Shown here: positions 9,211 to 18,849 of the stretch, piece after piece
How positions within the stretch are numbered: the first letter of the stretch is position 1
Layout of the letters: the number at the start of each line of letters is the position of its first letter
Source: an uncultured Pelagibacteraceae bacterium
GTDB lineage: Bacteria > Pseudomonadota > Alphaproteobacteria > Pelagibacterales > Pelagibacteraceae
Reading direction: 5' to 3'
Length of the DNA stretch: 64,000 bases
Assembly: GCA_902595285.1 (NCBI GenBank)
Contig: CACJPL010000006.1
Coordinates: 1-64,000, forward strand
Translations under genes and position numbers: made by a program
The notes under the pieces: generated by a model
Seen by the model: only the letters and a program-made list of their open reading frames with translations
Database searches by the model: none
What the model was told of the DNA's origin: nothing

Positions 9211-9754
9211 TTTTTTTACTAATAATAAATTCATTATCATTAAAAATATTTAAAATTTTTTTTCTTAATCGATAAATATGGGTTTCAACAGTATGGGTCT
9301 CCATATCAGATTGGTAACTCCATACTTTTTCTTGCAATTCGTCAATACTAACAGGTTTGTTAGATTTTGATAAATAAGTAATTGTATTTATTTCTTTCTC
9401 AGTCAGCTTAAGCTTGTTGTTATTTGCAAACATTTCTCTAGAATTTAAATCTATAGTGTAATTTTTTATTTTGAATTCAGATTGGCTGTTAAACTGTAGT
9501 TTTAAAAATTCAATATTAATTTTCTCAACTAATTTAAAAATATTAATTGGTGTCTTTTCTAGAATAAATTGATTGCTAATATCTAAAAATTTTTTATTTG
9601 ATACAATCAAATAGTTACTAAGATTTTTTACTTTGTCATCTAACGAATTCCTATTATCAACAAAACTAATCTCAAAGTTTAAATCTAAATTAAGTTCTTC
9701 AAAGATATGATATAATGAATTAAACTTGTATATTATTAAATTCTGTGTGCTCAC
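9191..9754 (-). CDS. OmpR/PhoB-type winged-helix regulator with degenerate receiver
   Basis: A 187-residue protein with GTG start at 9754. The C-terminal 95 residues form an OmpR/PhoB winged helix: LTEKEINTITYLSK, then SIDELQEKVWSY, then the recognition helix HTVETHIYRLRKKI and the wing ISKKNGYQI. The N-terminal half has receiver-like spacing but no visible phosphoacceptor Asp or acidic pocket, so it is probably not controlled by phosphorylation. No histidine kinase is adjacent. It is divergent from the L,D-transpeptidase by 12 bases and overlaps the arfA-like gene. Its targets are unknown. Confidence 0.8.
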   Translation of the reverse strand: MSTQNLIIYKFNSLYHIFEELNLDLNFEISFVDNRNSLDDKVKNLSNYLIVSNKKFLDISNQFILEKTPINIFKLVEKINIEFLKLQFNSQSEFKIKNYTIDLNSREMFANNNKLKLTEKEINTITYLSKSNKPVSIDELQEKVWSYQSDMETHTVETHIYRLRKKILNIFNDNEFIISKKNGYQIK

Positions 9755-9766
9755 AAAAAATAGAAT

Positions 9767-10261
9767 ATGACAATTTTACTAAAAAATAAACACACTCTTC
9801 AAATAGATGAATTTAAATTTAGGTGCTGTATTGGGGAAAAGGGCTCGACTAGAAACAAACAAGAAGGAGATAAAAAAACTCCAAGAGGAACGTTTGAAAT
9901 TGAAAATCTTTACTTCAGGAAGGATCGTAAAGAAAAACCACCAACATTGTTAAAATGTATAGAAATAAAGAATAATATGGGTTGGTGTGATGATATTCGA
10001 TTTCCAAAAAAATATAACAAACTTTTTATAATTGAAAAAAAAATAAGACATGAGAAATTAAAAAGGAAAGATTGCAAATACGATTTCTTAATTCCAATTA
10101 AATATAACTTTAAAAAACCAATTACTGGTCTAGGAAGTTGTATTTTTATTCACATAACCAAAAATTACAAACCTACAGCTGGATGCATTGCTTTAAAGGA
10201 GAAAGATTTTTTAATAATGTTAAGATTAATTAAAAAAAATTCAAAAATAAAAATTTTTTAA
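9767..10261 (+). CDS. L,D-transpeptidase (YkuD) domain protein
   Basis: A 164-residue protein consisting almost only of a YkuD catalytic domain: GDKKTPRGTFEI near residue 35, then IFIHITKNYKPTAGCIAL with the paired His and nucleophilic Cys of the HxnSHGC-type motif (here TAGC). Enzymes of this family make or edit 3-3 peptidoglycan cross-links or attach proteins to the wall. No signal peptide is visible, which is unusual for a wall enzyme but seen in the COG3786 branch. Its last four bases overlap the yggS end on the other strand. Confidence 0.8.
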   Translation: MTILLKNKHTLQIDEFKFRCCIGEKGSTRNKQEGDKKTPRGTFEIENLYFRKDRKEKPPTLLKCIEIKNNMGWCDDIRFPKKYNKLFIIEKKIRHEKLKRKDCKYDFLIPIKYNFKKPITGLGSCIFIHITKNYKPTAGCIALKEKDFLIMLRLIKKNSKIKIF

Positions 10262-10917
10262 GATCTCTGACCAAAAATACTTGATCCTATCCTTAAATAT
10301 GTTGATAAATGTTCGCAAGCTTTTAAAAAATCTGAGGACATCCCCATACTTAATTCAGTAAAGCCTAAAGCCTTATTTAATTTTTTCATATCCTCAAAAT
10401 ATACTTCTGGATCAATATTTACTGGTGGAATACACATCAAACCAATCAAATCTAAACCATTCTCCTTGCAGCAAGAAACTAGTTTAGGCAAATCATTTTT
10501 ATTAATCCCAGATTTTTGATCTTCATCACCTATATTTACTTGTAAAAATATTTTAATTTTTTTACCTACTTTATTTTGCTCATCTGCTATTTTTTTTGCG
10601 AGTTTTTCACTATCTACAGAGTGAATATAGTCAAATATTTGAACTGCAAATTTTACTTTATTAGTTTGCAATCTTCCAATCATATGCAAATTTATTTTTG
10701 TATTTTTTTTTTTAATCTCTGTCCATTTTTCAACTGCTTCTTGAACTTTATTTTCACCAAAATCAATATGACCATGGTTTATTAAAGGTAGAATTTTATC
10801 AATTCCAAAAGTCTTGGAAACAGCAACAATTTTGGGATTATTATTAATATTTAATTTATTTATATAAATTCTAATATTATTCTGAATATCTATTAAATTT
10901 TTTACAGTATTATGCAT
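10258..10917 (-). CDS. yggS: PLP homeostasis protein (YggS/PROSC family)
   Basis: A 219-residue alanine-racemase-fold protein that binds pyridoxal phosphate and buffers vitamin B6 and amino-acid pools. IVAVSKTFGIDKI carries the PLP Lys, with FGENKVQEAVEKW, HMIGRLQTNKV, LQVNIGDEDQKSGI and SMGMSSDF following. I chose ATG 10917; the frame stays open to 10989, but the extra residues do not fit the family. The start codon lies in ATGCAT at 10912-10917, which is also the first ATG of the divergent ThiE-like gene. Confidence 0.93.
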   Translation of the reverse strand: MHNTVKNLIDIQNNIRIYINKLNINNNPKIVAVSKTFGIDKILPLINHGHIDFGENKVQEAVEKWTEIKKKNTKINLHMIGRLQTNKVKFAVQIFDYIHSVDSEKLAKKIADEQNKVGKKIKIFLQVNIGDEDQKSGINKNDLPKLVSCCKENGLDLIGLMCIPPVNIDPEVYFEDMKKLNKALGFTELSMGMSSDFLKACEHLSTYLRIGSSIFGQRS

Positions 10918-11442
10918 ATAAATATGTTGAGAAAATATTACTTTATAAATAAATTTGATACAAATAATATCGATAAGCAAGATAAACAAACTATTATTAT
11001 TTATAGAGATTACAGTTTAAAAAAACTAGATGAAAGACTCATTCTAAAAATAAATAACTACTGTAAAAGAAAATCTATTAAATTTTATCTATCAAACAAT
11101 GTTAAATTAGCAATTAAACTAAATTTAGATGGCGTTTACTTACCTGCTTTTAATAATAGTTTGAAGCATTTAGCATATTCTTTTAAAAAAAATTTCAAAA
11201 TTATTGGTTCTGCACATAATCTTAAGGAAATTAAAATTAAAGAAAGTCAAAAAGTTGAAAAAATTTTTTTATCATCTTTATTCAAAAAGAATAAAAATTT
11301 TTTAGGGATTAACAGATTTAAGACAGTATCAAAATTTACCAATAAAAATGTAGTGGCTCTTGGTGGTATTTCCAAAAAAAACTTAAGAAAACTTGCTCTT
11401 TTGAAACAATCTGAATTTGCTGGAATTTCTTATTTTGAATAA
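10912..11442 (+). CDS. ThiE/TenI-like thiamine phosphate synthase family protein
   Basis: A 176-residue TIM-barrel protein resembling the ThiE-like protein found beside YggS in many alphaproteobacteria: GVYLPAF, IIGSAHNLKEI and VVALGGISKKNL at expected places. ThiE joins HMP pyrophosphate to thiazole phosphate. Here the usual QLR(E/D)K phosphate-binding motif is reduced to IIYRDY and the catalytic serine region is not recognisable, so it may be TenI-like or non-catalytic. The start is either ATG 10912, inside the palindromic ATGCAT shared with yggS, or ATG 10924. A strong terminator follows. Confidence 0.65.
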   Translation: MHINMLRKYYFINKFDTNNIDKQDKQTIIIYRDYSLKKLDERLILKINNYCKRKSIKFYLSNNVKLAIKLNLDGVYLPAFNNSLKHLAYSFKKNFKIIGSAHNLKEIKIKESQKVEKIFLSSLFKKNKNFLGINRFKTVSKFTNKNVVALGGISKKNLRKLALLKQSEFAGISYFE

Positions 11443-11470
11443 AAAAGGCCCCTAAAAAGGGGCCCTTTTA
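11441..11470. terminator. Bidirectional rho-independent terminator
   Basis: A perfect G+C-rich hairpin, AAAAGGCCCCT with loop AAAA and AGGGGCC then CTTTT, is flanked by A and T runs on both sides. It can therefore end both the ThiE-like transcript and the convergent porin transcript. It is one of only two clear hairpin terminators in the window. Confidence 0.85.
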
Positions 11471-11491
11471 AATAATTAATCTTTAATATAA

Positions 11492-12454
11492 TTAGAATGC
11501 AAATACTAAAGCGATTTCCATAGACTCTCTATCTGTACCTGCAGCACCTGCTACGTTAGCTGTTTCGTTGAAAGCAGCTTTGATAGAAGTTCCACCCATA
11601 GTGTATGAAGCAGAAAAACCATCAGACTCTTGGTCAGATGTTGAAGATCCAAGATCTAACTCATGTTCACTGTATGAAATTGAAAAATCATCAGTTACTG
11701 CATAAGAAATAGACATTGCTGTACTATCGTCATCTTGAGTAGCTGTTGAACCATCTGCTTCTGATGATTGATAACCAACAGTTATTGGACCTGAAGCGTA
11801 TGTTACAAACATAGTGCTTTCATCAGTTCCAGTTACGTTTCCAGAACCGTGAGTGTTGATAGTTTCATCAACTTCTCCAGCTGCATAACCTATAGTTAGA
11901 CCTTCAAGCATTTCTGGAGCGTACATAACACCTACGTCTGTGTATGCACTGTTTGATCCAGTTTGGTCAGCTGCTTGATAAGAAGCGCTTACAGTTAATC
12001 CTGGCATTAACTCAGGAGAGTCGTATCTCCATAAGTTGTCACCAGCAACACCGTCAATTTTTACGTTTCCAGTTGTTAAAGCCCAAGCTTCCTCATAAGC
12101 TGTTGGAGTTTTATCATCCCAACCACTTAGTACAGAATCACCACCATGACCTGAGAACGTAATAGTTCCTAAAGTGTCATGTCCGATTTTTAAACTTCTG
12201 TTATCGAATGATGAACTTGCATTAGCACCACCATCTAATTCTAATGAAGTAGTGATTGATAGACCACCATCTGTTTCACCTGAAACTGTGAAAGTAATAC
12301 TATCATTTTGGTAGTAAGTTGTCTTACCTTTATCATCACCTGAAGTAAAAGCTACTGATGCTCCTCCAGACATTGATATTTCTGCTGCATGAGCAGAAAC
12401 CGCAACTAGTGAACCAGCTAATGCTGATAAACCAATTTTTTTAAAGTTGTTCAT
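11492..12454 (-). CDS. Outer-membrane porin
   Basis: A 320-residue beta-barrel protein. Residues 1 to about 23 are a signal peptide (MNNFKKIGLSALAGSLVAVS then AHA|AE). The mature part is Gly/Ser/Thr/Asp-rich with alternating hydrophobic strands and ends in aromatic Phe (ALVFAF), the outer-membrane insertion signal. It resembles the general-diffusion porins of SAR11 and Rhodobacterales. The channel is expected to admit small hydrophilic nutrients. Codon use is noticeably more G+C-rich than its neighbours, and a strong AAAGGAG precedes the start, both consistent with high expression. Confidence 0.88.
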   Translation of the reverse strand: MNNFKKIGLSALAGSLVAVSAHAAEISMSGGASVAFTSGDDKGKTTYYQNDSITFTVSGETDGGLSITTSLELDGGANASSSFDNRSLKIGHDTLGTITFSGHGGDSVLSGWDDKTPTAYEEAWALTTGNVKIDGVAGDNLWRYDSPELMPGLTVSASYQAADQTGSNSAYTDVGVMYAPEMLEGLTIGYAAGEVDETINTHGSGNVTGTDESTMFVTYASGPITVGYQSSEADGSTATQDDDSTAMSISYAVTDDFSISYSEHELDLGSSTSDQESDGFSASYTMGGTSIKAAFNETANVAGAAGTDRESMEIALVFAF

Positions 12455-12462
12455 ATTAATTA

Positions 12463-12469
12463 CTCCTTT
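12463..12469 (-). promoter_or_regulatory. Strong ribosome-binding site of the porin
   Basis: AAAGGAG on the minus strand lies eight bases before the porin ATG. Most genes in this window lack a clear Shine-Dalgarno sequence, so this marks the porin as a highly translated message. The 200-base gap to the divergent DUF3576 gene holds both promoters; I cannot place them with confidence in such A+T-rich sequence. Confidence 0.7.
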
Positions 12470-12654
12470 AATTTGTGTTAATTATTAATAATAAACACTG
12501 ACCTTTTATCATTTCTGACTTAGATTAATTTGATATTACATCAATTTTTTAACGAAATTATTAAATTGTTGCATATTTATCACACTATTTTTACTTAAAA
12601 ATCATGTTTTTCTCGTATAATTCAATTTAATGTATTAAATCATTAAAAATTTAA

Positions 12655-13206
12655 ATGATCAGCAAAAACAAAATAAAAATCGCAATAGTTTTAGCTTTAG
12701 CTATAACTTTAACTGCTTGCCAAAGTTTACCTGGAGGAGATGCTAGGAAAAACCCGCCCCAACCAGATCTTAGAGTAAAGAAAAATCTTGAGGAAGGTAA
12801 AGGTTTCAGACTTGATAATGTTATAGGCGGCAAGGGTGGAACAAATTTTGAATTTGCTTCTTCGAATGAATTATGGAGAGCATCACTTGATACAATTGAT
12901 TTCATGCCGCTGCTATCTGCTAATTATAGTGGTGGAATTATTATTACCGATTGGTATTCGGATCAGCCAAATGAGTCGGTTAAGATTACACTAAGATTTT
13001 TAAGTAACGAAGTAAGATCTGATGCAATAAATATTAAGGTTTTTTATAAAAAATGCGATAAACTTATGAATTGTGTAATTTCTGAAAGTAATGGAAATCT
13101 TAAAAAAGAAATTAAAAAAGAAATTTTAAAAAAAGCTGCAATTTATAAAAAACAAACTAAAGATAAAAACTTTAAAGAATACGAGATAACAGATATCAAA
13201 GATTAA
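12655..13206 (+). CDS. DUF3576 lipoprotein
   Basis: A 183-residue protein with a lipoprotein signal: a hydrophobic stretch ending [10 protein letters not shown], the lipobox cysteine near residue 22. The rest contains [31 protein letters not shown], typical of DUF3576, a family of unknown function that in alphaproteobacteria sits directly before leuS. The pairing with leuS, lptE and holA is conserved and suggests an envelope role, but no activity is known. (The motif quoted here is a composite of shorter landmarks: [12 protein letters not shown] and ITDWYS.). Confidence 0.85.
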   Translation: MISKNKIKIAIVLALAITLTACQSLPGGDARKNPPQPDLRVKKNLEEGKGFRLDNVIGGKGGTNFEFASSNELWRASLDTIDFMPLLSANYSGGIIITDWYSDQPNESVKITLRFLSNEVRSDAINIKVFYKKCDKLMNCVISESNGNLKKEIKKEILKKAAIYKKQTKDKNFKEYEITDIKD

Positions 13207-13216
13207 TATTAATTCT

Positions 13217-15754
13217 GTGGACCGCTATAATTTTAAAAAAATTGAGAATAAATGGCAAAAGTATTGGGAAGAAAAAAAAACATTTAAAGCTCAAGTAGAT
13301 AGAACCAGAAAAAAATTTTATTGTCTCGAAATGTTTCCATATCCATCTGGCAAAATACATATGGGGCATGTTAGAAATTATGCTATAGGTGATGTTCTCG
13401 CAAGATATAAATCACTCCAAGGTTTTAATGTGCTTCACCCAATGGGCTGGGATTCTTTTGGTATGCCTGCAGAAAATGCAGCCAGACAAAATAATTTAGA
13501 CCCTAAAACTTGGACTGAAGAAAATATTACCAACATGAAGTCACAACTCAAAAGGTTAGGCTTATCAATAGATTGGGATAGAGAAATTTCTACATGTTCA
13601 GAAGATTATTATAAACATCAACAAAAATTTTTTTTAGAATTACTTGAAAAAAAATTAGTCTATAGGAAAGAAAATTATGTTAATTGGGATCCAGTAGACC
13701 AAACAGTTCTTGCAAACGAGCAAGTGATTGATGGAAAAGGCTGGCGTTCAGGAGCATTGGTTGAAAGAAAAAAATTAAGCCAGTGGTTTTTTAATATATC
13801 TAAATTTTCTCAAGAATTATTAGATGGACTAGATGAACTAAAAGACTGGCCAAACAAAGTTAAGGTAATGCAAAAAAACTGGATTGGGAAATCATTTGGT
13901 TGTGAAATTGATTTTAAAATAGAGGGCGATTTACCCATCGAAAACATCAAATGTTTCACTACAAGACCAGATACTCTCTTTGGTTTTTCTTTTTTAGCAG
14001 TATCGATAGACCATGAAATTTCAAATTTTTATAAAAATAATAAAAACTTTTTAAAGTTTAAAGAAGAATGTTCAAAAACAGGTACTACAGAAGAGGCAAT
14101 AGCCGTCGGAGAAAAAATTGGATTTAAAACTGATTTAATTGCCGTGAATCCTTTAAATCCAAATCATAAAGTACCCGTTTATTTTGCAAATTTTGTTTTG
14201 ATGGATTACGGATTTGGGGCTGTATTTGGTTGTCCAGCACATGATCAAAGGGATTTTGATTTTGCAAATAAATATGGACTAGAAATTAAAACAGTTGTTC
14301 GACCTAGTGATAAAAATGATGACTTTGTTGTAAAAGATGAAGCTTACCCAGGACCTGGGATAATAATTAACTCAGAGTATCTTAATGGACTTGAAGCACC
14401 AAATAATTCAGTTTTAGAAACTATTAAAATTTTAGAAGAGAAAAATTTAGGTAAAAAACAAATTAATTTTAGATTAAAAGATTGGGGAGTGTCTCGACAA
14501 AGATATTGGGGATGCCCCATACCAGTTGCATATGATGAAAATGGTAATGTACATGCATTACCTAAATCGATGCTACCTGTAAAACTACCTCAAAATATTG
14601 ATTTAAGTGTAAAAGGAAATCCACTAGATGATCAGAAACAATGGAAAGAAATTGAAATTGATGGAAAAAAACTAATTAGAGAAACTGATACACTAGATAC
14701 CTTTGTATGCTCCTCTTGGTACTATTTAAGATTTTGTTCCCCTAAAGAACTAAATTATGGATTTAGTGAAGAAGAAGTTAAATATTGGATGCCTGTAGAC
14801 CAATATATTGGGGGTGTGGAGCATGCTATATTGCACTTGCTTTATTCAAGATTTTTTATGAGAGCACTTTCATATAAAAATAGTGATTTAAATTTAAATG
14901 AGCCATTCAATGGACTTTTTACCCAAGGCATGGTTTGCCATGAAACCTATAAAGATGCAGAAAATAATTGGATAAGTCCAGATGAAATTCAGACTATTGA
15001 AGGAAAAAAATTTTTAAAACAAGATAATTCAAAAGAAATAATTGTTGGTCCATCTGAGTCAATGTCTAAATCAAAGAAAAATACTATTGACCCAGAAAAC
15101 ATAATTTCAAATTATGGAGCTGATGCAACACGATTATTCATATTGTCAGACAGTCCTCCAGAAAAAGATGTACAATGGTCTGAGGAGGGCATTGCTTCTT
15201 CATTTAAATTTATTCAGAAATTATGGAATTTAAATCTAAAAATATTGGGTGAAGCAAAAAAAAATCATATAAAAAATTGTGGAATAGATTTAGAGAAAAA
15301 TACTAATAAATTTATAAGAGACATTACAGAAAATCTAGAAGCATTTAGCTACAATAAGATAATAGCAAATTTTTACGAAATTTACTCTTTTTATAACAAA
15401 GAAGTTGAAAAAGAATATACCAAGGAAACAATTCTAACTAATTTTAATAAAATCTTACTATCGATGTTACCAGTTCTTCCTCATCTAGCATCCGAATGTC
15501 TTGAATTAAACAATTATAAGGGATCAATAAACTGGCCAAAATATGATAAGAAATTATTAATTGAAGATAAAGTTAAATATGTAATTCAAATTAACGGTAA
15601 AAAAAGAGATTTAATCGAGGCAGCTATTAATATTGATGAAAACGATTTAGTGCAAACAGCTAAATTAAATACTAATTTAAAAAAATATTTACATGAAAAA
15701 AAAATTAAAAAAATAATTTTTATTAAAAATAAGTTAATGAATATAATAATCTAA
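13217..15754 (+). CDS. leuS: Leucyl-tRNA synthetase
   Basis: A full-length class I synthetase of 845 residues that charges tRNA-Leu. It has the HIGH-type motif HMGHVRNY near residue 49, the editing domain with [10 protein letters not shown] and [14 protein letters not shown], and the second active-site motif MSKSKKN near residue 618, followed by the anticodon-binding helices. GTG at 13217 is the start. It lies ten bases after the DUF3576 gene and two bases before lptE, in the usual alphaproteobacterial operon. Confidence 0.98.
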   Translation: MDRYNFKKIENKWQKYWEEKKTFKAQVDRTRKKFYCLEMFPYPSGKIHMGHVRNYAIGDVLARYKSLQGFNVLHPMGWDSFGMPAENAARQNNLDPKTWTEENITNMKSQLKRLGLSIDWDREISTCSEDYYKHQQKFFLELLEKKLVYRKENYVNWDPVDQTVLANEQVIDGKGWRSGALVERKKLSQWFFNISKFSQELLDGLDELKDWPNKVKVMQKNWIGKSFGCEIDFKIEGDLPIENIKCFTTRPDTLFGFSFLAVSIDHEISNFYKNNKNFLKFKEECSKTGTTEEAIAVGEKIGFKTDLIAVNPLNPNHKVPVYFANFVLMDYGFGAVFGCPAHDQRDFDFANKYGLEIKTVVRPSDKNDDFVVKDEAYPGPGIIINSEYLNGLEAPNNSVLETIKILEEKNLGKKQINFRLKDWGVSRQRYWGCPIPVAYDENGNVHALPKSMLPVKLPQNIDLSVKGNPLDDQKQWKEIEIDGKKLIRETDTLDTFVCSSWYYLRFCSPKELNYGFSEEEVKYWMPVDQYIGGVEHAILHLLYSRFFMRALSYKNSDLNLNEPFNGLFTQGMVCHETYKDAENNWISPDEIQTIEGKKFLKQDNSKEIIVGPSESMSKSKKNTIDPENIISNYGADATRLFILSDSPPEKDVQWSEEGIASSFKFIQKLWNLNLKILGEAKKNHIKNCGIDLEKNTNKFIRDITENLEAFSYNKIIANFYEIYSFYNKEVEKEYTKETILTNFNKILLSMLPVLPHLASECLELNNYKGSINWPKYDKKLLIEDKVKYVIQINGKKRDLIEAAINIDENDLVQTAKLNTNLKKYLHEKKIKKIIFIKNKLMNIII

Positions 15755-15755
15755 G

Positions 15756-16211
15756 ATGATAAAAAAATCGCATCTTATAATAATAATTTTGATATTTCTA
15801 AATCATTGTGGGTACACCCCAATTTACAAAGGATTAGTCAATGCAGATTTTGCAATAGTAATTAAAGAAATTAGAGGTGACAGAGACTTAGGAAATTCTA
15901 TCAAATCCAATCTTAATAGATACCGAATTACTGATGGAAAAAAAATATTCTATGTAAGCTCATCTTCAACTTATTTAAAAAACTCAATTTCAAAAGATAC
16001 AACTGGCAAAACAACAGAGTATCAGCTGAAGGCAGTAACTGTATTTAAAATTGAAAAAGAAAATATTGTAAAAGAAATTAAAATTACTGAATCATTTAAT
16101 ATGAAAAGCAAGAACAACAAATTTGAAGAAAATGAGTATGAGCTAATTCTCAAAGAAAGTATGGCAAATACTATTGTTCAAAAGTTAATTTTACAACTTA
16201 ATAGATTGTAA
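15756..16211 (+). CDS. lptE: LPS-assembly lipoprotein LptE
   Basis: A 151-residue lipoprotein. A short hydrophobic N-terminus ends at the lipobox LNHC|GYTPIY near residue 18; CGYTPIY is the characteristic mature start in alphaproteobacterial LptE. The family plugs the LptD barrel and helps place LPS in the outer leaflet. Sequence similarity is weak outside the N-terminus, as usual, and the position between leuS and holA is the main support. Its stop overlaps the holA start (TAATG). Confidence 0.85.
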   Translation: MIKKSHLIIIILIFLNHCGYTPIYKGLVNADFAIVIKEIRGDRDLGNSIKSNLNRYRITDGKKIFYVSSSSTYLKNSISKDTTGKTTEYQLKAVTVFKIEKENIVKEIKITESFNMKSKNNKFEENEYELILKESMANTIVQKLILQLNRL

Positions 16212-17203
16212 TGATACTTAAAAATTATGAAATTGAAAAAATAAATCTAGAGTTTACAAAATTTATTTTATGTTATGGTCAAAATGAGGGTTATAAAAAT
16301 CAATCTATTAAAATTTTAACCAAAAATTATAATGAAATATCTGTTTATGATGAGAAAGAAGTTTTAGATAATACTGAAAATTTTTTAGAGAGCTTATACT
16401 CAAAATCTTTATTTCAAGAAAAGAAAATAATTATTATTAAAAGAGCTAGTGATAAAATTTTAAAATTTATTGATGGACTTAAGGATAAAGATTTAAGTGA
16501 TTTAAATATAATTATTAATTCTGGTATTCTTGAAAAGAAATCTAAATTAAGGGTACTTTTTGAAAAAGATAAGAGTTTTGCATGTATTGCTTTTTACCCA
16601 GATAATGAACAAACATTGTTTAAATTAGCGAATGATTTTTTAAAGAAAAAAAAATTATCAATTTCAAGCTCAAATATTAATATTATTATTAGTAAGTGTA
16701 ACGGTGATAGAGAAAATATGTTTAACGAATTACAAAAAATAGAGTTTTTTTCAAAAAATAATAAAAAAATTACTTCAGAAGCAATCTCAAAATTAACAAA
16801 CTTGAGTGAAAATTATGATATTTCTGAACTTGTCAATAACTCGCTAGCTAAAAACAAAAATAAAATAATTAAAATACTTAACGAAAATAATTTTAATAAT
16901 GATGATTGCATATTAATAATCAGAATGTTTTTAAACAAATCAAAAAAAATACTTGCACTATCAACTGAATTCGAAAAAAATAAAGATTTAGATTTAACAA
17001 TTTCTTTAGCTAAACCGCCAATTTTTTGGAAAGAAAAAGAAGTAACAAAACAGCAAATATGTGGATGGAAACCTCAAAATATTAAAGAATTAATTTACAA
17101 ATTAAATAAACTTGAATTATTAGTTAAGAAAAATTTTGAAAATTCTGTAAACCTTATTACTGATTTCATATTTGAACAAATCCATTCACAAACTAATAAT
17201 TAG
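16211..17203 (+). CDS. holA: DNA polymerase III delta subunit
   Basis: A 330-residue AAA+-like clamp-loader subunit that opens the beta clamp. The pattern FILCYGQNEGYKNQ near residue 18, LFQEKKIIIIKRAS near residue 65 and CNGDRENMFNELQKIEFF near residue 160 fits HolA. Its 3' end converges on parB with an 11-base overlap. It closes the DUF3576-leuS-lptE-holA operon. Confidence 0.92.
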   Translation: MILKNYEIEKINLEFTKFILCYGQNEGYKNQSIKILTKNYNEISVYDEKEVLDNTENFLESLYSKSLFQEKKIIIIKRASDKILKFIDGLKDKDLSDLNIIINSGILEKKSKLRVLFEKDKSFACIAFYPDNEQTLFKLANDFLKKKKLSISSSNINIIISKCNGDRENMFNELQKIEFFSKNNKKITSEAISKLTNLSENYDISELVNNSLAKNKNKIIKILNENNFNNDDCILIIRMFLNKSKKILALSTEFEKNKDLDLTISLAKPPIFWKEKEVTKQQICGWKPQNIKELIYKLNKLELLVKKNFENSVNLITDFIFEQIHSQTNN

Positions 17204-18035
17204 ATTTTATTATATCTATAATTTTATTTAGTTGATCTAAATCTTTATATTCAAAGGAAATCTTACCTTTATTTCTTTTATTATTTTGTATATTAACATT
17301 TAATCCAATCTTGTTTGATATTGACAATTCTAGAGCTAAAATGTTGGTATCTTTAATTTTAGTACCTTTTTGTTTTTTATTCTTAAACAATTTTACAAAA
17401 TTTTCAGTTTGTCTAACTGATAATTTTTTATCAACTATTTTACTTGCAACAAAAGATGCATTGTCTAATCCAACAAGTATTTTTGCATGACCAGCTGTTA
17501 ATTTTTGTCTCTCAATTAATTTAATTACAGAATCAGGCAAACTTAACAATCTTAAAGAATTTGTAATGTGACTCCTACTTTTTCCAATAAATTTAGAAAC
17601 TTTTTCTTGATCATAGGAAAAATCATCAATCAAACGTTTATATCCTTGAGCTTCCTCTAAAGGATTTAAATCGTGCCTCTGAACATTCTCAATAATTGCA
17701 AATTCTAAGGACTTTAAATCATCAACTTCTGTTACTACCACGGGTACATCATGCAAACCAGCTTTTTGAGCAGCTAGCCACCTTCTTTCACCTGCTATTA
17801 TCTCAAATTTAGATTCATCATCGCTTAATTTTCGAACTATGATAGGTTGGAGTACTCCCCTCTCTTTAATTGAATTTGTTAAATCATTTAAAGTACTTTC
17901 ATCAAAAATTTTTCTAGGTTGATATTTATTAGGAACTAAATCAGAGACCAAAAGTGTATTTTTCTGAGGATTAACTTTAGTTTCACCTATTAGTGAAGAT
18001 AGACCTCTTCCTAAGCCTTTTTTTATTTTATCCAT
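17193..18035 (-). CDS. parB: Chromosome-partitioning protein ParB
   Basis: A 280-residue CTP-dependent DNA clamp that loads at parS and spreads. The N-terminus KKGLGRGLSSLIGE is the ParA-contact motif. The ParB/Srx CTPase domain follows with NKYQPRK and IIAGERRWLAAQ, then the IENVQRHDLNPLEEA segment and a helix-turn-helix with GKSRSHITNSLRLL. Start and parA stop overlap (18035). A perfect parS lies 1.4 kb away inside rsmG, and the predicted origin is about 8.6 kb away. Confidence 0.97.
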   Translation of the reverse strand: MDKIKKGLGRGLSSLIGETKVNPQKNTLLVSDLVPNKYQPRKIFDESTLNDLTNSIKERGVLQPIIVRKLSDDESKFEIIAGERRWLAAQKAGLHDVPVVVTEVDDLKSLEFAIIENVQRHDLNPLEEAQGYKRLIDDFSYDQEKVSKFIGKSRSHITNSLRLLSLPDSVIKLIERQKLTAGHAKILVGLDNASFVASKIVDKKLSVRQTENFVKLFKNKKQKGTKIKDTNILALELSISNKIGLNVNIQNNKRNKGKISFEYKDLDQLNKIIDIIKSNY

Positions 18036-18829
18036 TAAGCTGCACTCCCGATGGTTGACTCTTGATTGATAAATTCATCAGTAAAATTGAAATAAGATTT
18101 ACTTCCAGGACATGATTTATCGTAGATTAATACCGGCATACCATGTGAGGGCGCTTCTGATAATCTGACATTCCTGGGTATCACGGTCGAATAAACTTTT
18201 TCACTAAAATAATCCCTAGCTTCTTTCTCAACCTGAGATGAAAGCTTATTTCTTTTGTCATACATAGTTAAAAGTATACCCCTAATTTTCAGATCTGGAT
18301 TCAAACTTACTTTTATTCTTTCGATTGTTTTCATAAGCTGCGTTAAGCCCTCTAAAGCAAAAAATTCTGTCTGAAGTGGTACTAATAATGAGTTTGAAGT
18401 TACAAGTGCCATTACAGTCAACAAGCTCAATGAAGGTGGGCAATCAATCAATACATAATCATATAGTTCACTAGAATTGTTTAAATATGCGGCTAATTTA
18501 GCCTTTAGTAAAAAAGCCCTGTTACTATCATCAGCCGTCTCTACTTCTAAGCCAGATAAATCTACATTAGATGTGATAACATCTAAATTCTCAAACCGTG
18601 TTTTTTTAATCACCTGACTAATTTCTCTAGTTCCATTTAACACTCCATAAATTGTATCACTTGAGCTATCCATATTAGATAATCCTAGACCCGTGGTAGC
18701 GTTGCCTTGTGGATCCAAGTCAACTACTAGAATTTTTTTATTTATTTGAGATAAGCCAGCTGCAAGATTTATCACTGTAGTGGTTTTTCCAACCCCACCC
18801 TTTTGATTTATGACTGAGATAATTTGCAT
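18035..18829 (-). CDS. parA: Chromosome-partitioning ATPase ParA (Soj)
   Basis: A 264-residue deviant-Walker ATPase that moves ParB-parS complexes. ISVINQKGGVGKTTTVINLA at the N-terminus carries both signature lysines; LVVDLDPQGNATTGLG and VLIDCPPSLSLLT complete the fold. It is the small chromosomal type without an N-terminal helix-turn-helix domain. It lies between rsmG (20-base gap) and parB, the standard origin-proximal order. Confidence 0.98.
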   Translation of the reverse strand: MQIISVINQKGGVGKTTTVINLAAGLSQINKKILVVDLDPQGNATTGLGLSNMDSSSDTIYGVLNGTREISQVIKKTRFENLDVITSNVDLSGLEVETADDSNRAFLLKAKLAAYLNNSSELYDYVLIDCPPSLSLLTVMALVTSNSLLVPLQTEFFALEGLTQLMKTIERIKVSLNPDLKIRGILLTMYDKRNKLSSQVEKEARDYFSEKVYSTVIPRNVRLSEAPSHGMPVLIYDKSCPGSKSYFNFTDEFINQESTIGSAA

Positions 18830-18849
18830 TTAAATTTTTTGTAGTCCTT

